Shown here: one piece after another, positions 6,993 through 10,316 of the stretch
How the letters are laid out: each line of letters begins with the position of its first letter
Position numbering within the stretch: the first letter of the stretch is position 1
Notes under the pieces: model-generated
The model's input: only the letters and a program-made list of their open reading frames with translations
Database searches by the model: none
Told to the model about the DNA's origin: nothing
Program-made: the position numbers and the translations under genes
Assembly (NCBI GenBank): GCA_002371695.1
Contig: DFGG01000150.1
Location: 5,909 to 16,224 of the forward strand
Direction: 5' to 3'
Origin: a bacterium UBA3756
GTDB taxonomy: Bacteria > Bacteroidota > Bacteroidia > Bacteroidales > Bacteroidaceae
DNA: 10,316 bases

Positions 6993-7763
6993 ATGAAAAG
7001 ATATTTTGAAAGCGTTATGACGGTGCTCTTTGTCGGACTGGCCTTCATGAGCTGTAAGGAAGAGAGCGGCACCGAGCCTGGCGGCGATAGTAAGCCCGTG
7101 GCAACACTCTACCAGTTTGCTTCCAGCGGCGACTACAACCCCGACAACGATTGCTTCATCCGCGTGGCAGCCAATTCGGCCACACAGTCGGCCTACTATC
7201 TGGCCGAGCTGACCGCCGACAAAGAGGCTCGCGGCATGAGCGACGAGCAGTATGCCGAATACGTGGTGTCGAACGGAACGAAGCTCGACCAGATTTCCGG
7301 TGCTTCAGAGCAGGATGTCTACATCACCGGTCTGAAGGGCGTGTATACGGTCTCTGTGGTGGCCGTCAATGGCAGCACCAAAACCATGCAGAATACTGAG
7401 TTCGCCGGCCTCGACTACCATTACCTTTGCGACGGTACCTATTATTGCGACTTCTTCCAGGATGAGTGGCCCGTTGAGGTGGAGTACTCTGAGATTGGCA
7501 ACCGCTACCGCATCGTAGACAACTGGTACGAGGGCTACGGCATTGCCTTCTCGCCCAGTGGCTCTAACGTGACGATGTATCCCTCGAAGGTGCAGACAGG
7601 TTACGTGCATTCCAAATACGGCATGGTCAGTGTGACCGACCGCGGCAGTAGCTTCGACAAGGATAAGAAGCAGTTCACATTCGTATTCCGCTGGACGGTG
7701 GATGCCGGTAGCTTCGGCGAGTACAATGACGTCCTGACGCTGGAGAAGCTTCCCGGAGAATAA
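6993..7763 (+). CDS. Surface lipoprotein in the SusE/F position, unknown family
   Basis: This 256-residue protein has a lipoprotein signal with Cys21 (FMSC), followed by an acidic, Gly-rich linker (CKEESGTEPGGD) of the kind linked to surface export in Bacteroidetes. Residues about 36-138 look like a beta-sandwich, possibly Fn3-like, ending in YTVSVVAVNG. Residues about 145-253 form a second beta-rich domain starting DGTYYCDFF, with several aromatic residues (YRIVDNWYEGYGIAF). It is the last gene of the susC-susD operon and is followed by a terminator. By position it is probably an accessory binding protein like SusE/SusF, but I do not recognise a named family and see no enzyme motif. Confidence 0.85.
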   Translation: MKRYFESVMTVLFVGLAFMSCKEESGTEPGGDSKPVATLYQFASSGDYNPDNDCFIRVAANSATQSAYYLAELTADKEARGMSDEQYAEYVVSNGTKLDQISGASEQDVYITGLKGVYTVSVVAVNGSTKTMQNTEFAGLDYHYLCDGTYYCDFFQDEWPVEVEYSEIGNRYRIVDNWYEGYGIAFSPSGSNVTMYPSKVQTGYVHSKYGMVSVTDRGSSFDKDKKQFTFVFRWTVDAGSFGEYNDVLTLEKLPGE

Positions 7764-7784
7764 AGTACTGACAACATCCTAAAC

Positions 7785-7828
7785 AGCGGCTCCCGGTACC
7801 TGTGTGTATCGGGAGCCGTTACTTTTTT
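7785..7828 (+). terminator. Rho-independent terminator of the susCD operon
   Basis: CGGCTCCCG (7787-7795) pairs perfectly with CGGGAGCCG (7810-7818) around a 14-base loop, followed closely by a run of six T (7823-7828). It lies 23 bases after the stop of the third operon gene and separates it from the next promoter, which begins within ten bases. Confidence 0.9.
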
Positions 7829-7836
7829 GCGCAATA

Positions 7837-7868
7837 TTTGGCGGTTTCGAATAAAAACCGTACTTTTG
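7837..7868 (+). promoter_or_regulatory. Bacteroidetes-type promoter of the small lipoprotein gene
   Basis: TTTG (7837-7840) and TACTTTTG (7861-7868) match the -33 TTTG and -7 TAnnTTTG boxes with a 20-base gap. The stretch TTTGGCGGTTTCGAA nearly repeats the one upstream of the Rpn gene at 8367 (TTTGGCAGTTTCGAA). Only nine bases separate the -7 box from the ATG at 7878, so the transcript would have almost no leader. Confidence 0.8.
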
Positions 7869-7877
7869 CAACTGTTT

Positions 7878-8309
7878 ATGAAGAAAAGTGCAATGATAGT
7901 GTGCCTGCTGCTGGCGTTGAGCCTGCTGGCGGGATGCCTGAAGGACGAGGTGGGCGGCGTGCGTCTGTCGAGCGACGGCCCCGTGGAGATGTATTCCGTG
8001 CCCCGTCAGGTGGCTGTGATGCTCTTCCACACCGGCGGTGCCTGGACGGCCACGACCGATGCCACGTGGCTCAAGGTCAAGAAGGAGAGCGGCACGGGGG
8101 GCACGGACACGCTCATCATCGTCACTACGGAGAAGAACCTGACTGGGGCTCCGCGCACGGCTATGGTGGCAGCGCCGCGTAGAACTGTGGGGCGAGGGCT
8201 TCGCAACCTTCGACATCAAGCGACTGCAGAAGGGTATCATCCGCAGCCCCCCTGTAAGAAGCACATAGATTCGGGGAAGGAGGCGATGGATATGGAGAAT
8301 AAAAGTTAA
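7878..8309 (+). pseudogene. Chimeric small lipoprotein: BACON-like domain with an out-of-frame susD tail
   Basis: The reading frame is open further upstream (ATG at 7827), but that start lies before the promoter. The ATG at 7878 gives a classic lipoprotein signal: MKKS, a Leu-rich core and LLAGC with Cys20. Residues about 32-95 resemble the first strands of a BACON domain (WTATTDATWLKV, then DTLIIVTTEKN). From residue 96 the frame enters an 84-base segment that matches the susD 3' end but is read one base out of frame. The last 20 residues are unrelated to either. The native 3' end appears to have been replaced, so the domain is incomplete. It may still be transcribed and made as a 143-residue lipoprotein, but I regard it as a broken or remodelled gene. 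The BACON assignment is by eye. Confidence 0.65.
8164..8247 (+). pseudogene. susD 3' fragment, 84 bases
   Basis: This segment aligns without gaps to susD 6703-6786 with 76 of 84 bases identical. In the susD frame it encodes 28 codons matching 26 residues, from WWQRRVELWGEG to KGIIRS, with Val-to-Ile and Glu-to-Gln as the only changes. Five of the eight differences are silent, so the donor was probably another, functional susD gene and not the neighbouring copy. Homology stops abruptly at both ends. In the susD frame a stop (TAG) follows six codons later. Confidence 0.88.
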
Positions 8310-8366
8310 ATAGACGTAGCATCAACATGGATTTAAGGCCGTAAGCAATAAGTTTTGAGGGAAATG

Positions 8367-8398
8367 TTTGGCAGTTTCGAAAATAATTGCTAACTTTG
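8367..8398 (+). promoter_or_regulatory. Bacteroidetes-type promoter of the Rpn-family gene
   Basis: TTTG (8367-8370) and TAACTTTG (8391-8398) match the -33 and -7 boxes with a 20-base gap, identical to the promoter at 7837-7868. The match extends through GGC-GTTTCGAA beyond the -33 box. The ATG follows 28 bases after the -7 box, leaving a short leader with no clear Shine-Dalgarno sequence, which is normal in this phylum. Confidence 0.8.
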
Positions 8399-8426
8399 CA
8401 GCGTATTAATCACAAATCAAAGTATT

Positions 8427-9377
8427 ATGGAAACAGGAAAAGACAACACCGTAACGGGAAGGACAATGGAGAGATACATACGATTTGACTGGGCGATGAA
8501 ACGCATGCTGCGCAACAAGGCTAACTTCGACGTTGTCGAAGGACTGTTGACCGTGCTGCTCGGCGAACAGGTCAAGATTGTGGAGATACTTGAAAGCGAG
8601 GGCAACCAGGAGGACGAGAACGACAAGTTCAACCGCGTCGATATCAAGGCCAAGAACTCCAAGGACGAAATCATCATCGTCGAGATCCAGCAAACACGCG
8701 AGCTCTACTACCTGCAGCGCATCCTATACGGCGTGGCAAAGACCATCACCGAACACATCGACCTAGGCGACAAGTACAACCAGGTGAAGAAGGTGTACTC
8801 CATCAGCATCGTCTACTTCGACCTGGGCAAGGGTTCCGACTATGTGTATCACGGGCAGAACCAGTTCTTCGGCATCCACACCAACGACGAGCTGATAGTG
8901 AACCAGCGCGACAAGGACACCATCCGCATGGTGACGCCCACGAGCATCTTCCCAGAATACTACATCATCCGCGTCAACGAGTTCGACAAAGTGGCCACCA
9001 CTCCACTCGACGAGTGGCTTGAGTACCTGAAGAACGGCCGCATCAAGGACGGCACCACGACTCCCGGCTTGGCACAAGCCAAGAAGAAGCTGCAATATCT
9101 GAAGATGACGCCTGCAGAGCGCACAGCCTACGACCGCCACATCAACAACATCATGATCCAGAACGACGTTCTTGAGACTAAAGTGCTCGAAGGACTGGAA
9201 CGAGGACTGGAACAAGGAATGGAAAAAGGAATGAAAAAAGGACTGGAACAAGGACTGGAACAAGGAAGAGCTGAAGAGCGTCTTGCTAATGCACGCAAGA
9301 TGAAGGCCAAAGGCTTCCCCATCAGCGACATCGCTGAGATAACAGGCCTCTCCACCGGTGAAATCGAACAATTGTGA
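8427..9377 (+). CDS. Rpn-family PD-(D/E)XK nuclease/putative transposase
   Basis: This 316-residue protein fits the Rpn / PDDEXK_2 family, whose studied members are DNA endonucleases that promote RecA-independent recombination. The nuclease core covers about residues 16-240, with the likely metal-binding set Glu38 (VVEGLL), Asp72 (RVDIKA) and Glu86-x-Gln88 (VEIQQT). All are present, so activity is plausible. Typical family segments are RYIRFDWAMKRML near the start and LYYLQRILYG after the core. The C-terminus has a run of G-[LM]-[EK]-x units (256-279), characteristic of the family, then a short helix-turn-helix-like tail (AKGFPISDIAEITGLSTGEI). It has its own promoter and ends before a terminator, so it is a single-gene unit. 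No terminal inverted repeats bounding it as a transposon were found. Confidence 0.92.
   Translation: METGKDNTVTGRTMERYIRFDWAMKRMLRNKANFDVVEGLLTVLLGEQVKIVEILESEGNQEDENDKFNRVDIKAKNSKDEIIIVEIQQTRELYYLQRILYGVAKTITEHIDLGDKYNQVKKVYSISIVYFDLGKGSDYVYHGQNQFFGIHTNDELIVNQRDKDTIRMVTPTSIFPEYYIIRVNEFDKVATTPLDEWLEYLKNGRIKDGTTTPGLAQAKKKLQYLKMTPAERTAYDRHINNIMIQNDVLETKVLEGLERGLEQGMEKGMKKGLEQGLEQGRAEERLANARKMKAKGFPISDIAEITGLSTGEIEQL
9192..9263 (+). repeat. 12-base in-frame tandem repeat, six copies
   Basis: Six 12-base units of the form GGACTGGAACAA or GGAATGGAAAAA run head to tail inside the Rpn-family gene. Three units are identical and three vary slightly. Each encodes four residues (GLEQ, GMEK and similar), so gain or loss of units would keep the frame and change the length of a charged linker between the nuclease core and the C-terminal tail. 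Confidence 0.9.
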
Positions 9378-9424
9378 CACGCCAAGGCAGAAAGTGAAAT
9401 CTCCGAATGGGGCTTACGCACAAC

Positions 9425-9461
9425 AATGCCTCCCGAAACACATCGGACTTCGGGAGGCATT
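9425..9461. terminator. Bidirectional terminator between convergent genes
   Basis: Thirteen bases (9425-9437) pair perfectly with 9449-9461 around an 11-base loop. On the plus strand the stem is followed by a T-rich stretch (CATTTATACATTT), although without a long T run. It lies between the stop of the Rpn gene and the stop of the minus-strand lipoprotein gene, so it can end both transcripts. Confidence 0.85.
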
Positions 9462-9487
9462 TATACATTTATAATAAGGTGGGAGAT

Positions 9488-10316
9488 TTACTTCACCTCA
9501 ACCACGAGATACTTGCTGGTAGACCAGAAGAGGTCGGGATTGGTGATGCGGAGCACGTACTGCTTGTTGGCATCACGCTGCAGGGTATAGGAGCTTGAGG
9601 GGTGAGCCGTGAGCATCTTGGCCGACTTGCTGTAGAACTTGATCTCCTTGTCGATGCGGTAGTCGATCTTGGTGAAGTAGTCCTTGTTGAAGTTCGAGCG
9701 CAGCACCTCACCGTCGTCCAGGATGCGCTGTTCCTTCAGCTCCTTCTTGGTGCCAAAGACGAACCAGGCAGTATGCAGGTCCTTATCCTGGGCGCTGATG
9801 GTCTGCGACTTCTGGGTGGTCTCCTCTGTCAGCTGGTTGACATCATTGGTCAGGTTGGCCACCGTCTCGTCGAGTTCGGCGATATGGATGTCCTTCTTGT
9901 CGAGTTCCTCGCGCAGAGCCTGCATCTGGGCTTCCTTCTCCTCCATCTGTTTCTGCATGTTCTCGATGAGCTTCTTCAGCTGGTCACCCTTGAAGCTGCT
10001 CTCGCGCAGCTGCTGCTTGAGTTTGTTGATGAGTTCCTTGTTCTGGCGCATTGTCTGCTGGATGAACTGCATGTTCTCCTTGATACGCTTGGCAGAGTTG
10101 GTGCCCTCGCCCTGCTGGGCCAGCGTCACCCGGTTCTGGGCATCGGTAATCTCACGGAAGCCTTCCTCGATGTCGCTGAAGGTGGAAATCATGTCGTTGA
10201 TCTCATTGTCCTTCTGGGCAATGATCTGGTTCAACGAGTCACGCATCTGAATGGCCGCAAGGTCCTGCTTGGGAGCCTCGTTCTTACAACTGGCGATAGC
10301 CAGTGCACATACGGCC
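9488..10316 (-). CDS. Coiled-coil lipoprotein, partial (start outside window)
   Basis: The frame stays open to the window edge. Although a Met codon lies at 10246, the in-frame sequence before it reads AVCALAIASCKNEAPKQDLA, the end of a lipoprotein signal with a lipobox (IASC). The true start is therefore beyond 10316. After the lipidated Cys comes a helical stretch with heptad-like spacing, rich in Glu, Lys, Gln and Leu (for example LIENMQKQMEEKEAQMQALR). It covers most of the first 165 residues and probably forms a long coiled coil. A C-terminal globular part of about 85 residues, probably beta-rich, starts near LHTAWFVFGTKKELKEQ and ends YLVVEVK. It resembles uncharacterised lipoproteins I recall from Bacteroidales. 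It may span the periplasm or act as an envelope scaffold; no enzyme motif is visible. Confidence 0.88.
   Translation of the reverse strand, partial: AVCALAIASCKNEAPKQDLAAIQMRDSLNQIIAQKDNEINDMISTFSDIEEGFREITDAQNRVTLAQQGEGTNSAKRIKENMQFIQQTMRQNKELINKLKQQLRESSFKGDQLKKLIENMQKQMEEKEAQMQALREELDKKDIHIAELDETVANLTNDVNQLTEETTQKSQTISAQDKDLHTAWFVFGTKKELKEQRILDDGEVLRSNFNKDYFTKIDYRIDKEIKFYSKSAKMLTAHPSSSYTLQRDANKQYVLRITNPDLFWSTSKYLVVEVK

Noticed and set aside
8278..8309. Strong Shine-Dalgarno-like AAGGAGG before an ATG at 8286
   Set aside because: The frame that follows has only seven codons and continues the frame of the chimeric lipoprotein. It is probably coincidence or a leftover of a lost gene.
8310..9480. 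Complete insertion sequence around the Rpn-family gene
   Set aside because: I looked for terminal inverted repeats and target duplications around the gene. The only clear inverted repeat nearby is the terminator hairpin at 9425-9461, so no element ends can be set.

Overview
The window looks like chromosomal DNA from a Bacteroidales bacterium, most likely Prevotella or a close relative. The evidence is a SusC/SusD pair, a Bacteroidetes-type tyrosine recombinase, lipoproteins with short lipoboxes, an Rpn/PD-(D/E)XK protein, and two promoters of the Bacteroidetes form TTTG-N20-TAnnTTTG. The genus is an inference; the phylum is well supported.

Layout: positions 1-782 hold no convincing gene. They contain a 515-base fold-back element (257-771) with 89-base arms that are 93% identical, each carrying an 11-base tandem repeat. 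The centre holds two small palindromes, a 33-base tandem repeat and a second inner inverted repeat. A tyrosine recombinase (783-1769, minus) ends 11 bases from the right arm. It is divergent, across about 185 bases, from a three-gene operon: susC (1954-5241), susD (5278-6954) and a surface-lipoprotein gene (6993-7763), closed by a strong hairpin terminator. This is a polysaccharide-utilization-type uptake module. The TonB-dependent porin and its SusD lid bind and import a glycan or other oligomer, and the third lipoprotein probably helps capture it. No degradative enzyme or regulator is in the window, so the substrate cannot be named.

Next come two units that share nearly the same promoter. 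One is a small lipoprotein gene (7878-8309) whose 3' part is an out-of-frame 84-base piece of a susD gene, so it is a chimera. The other is an intact Rpn-family nuclease/putative transposase gene (8427-9377) with a 12-base in-frame tandem repeat. A 13-bp-stem terminator separates it from a convergent coiled-coil lipoprotein gene (9488 to beyond 10316, minus), whose lipobox is visible but whose start lies outside the window.

The points most worth following are the fold-back element beside the recombinase, which may be an invertible or mobile unit; the susD fragment fused into the lipoprotein gene; and the pair of near-identical promoters, one of which would give an almost leaderless transcript. 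I did not find a clearly new multi-gene system.
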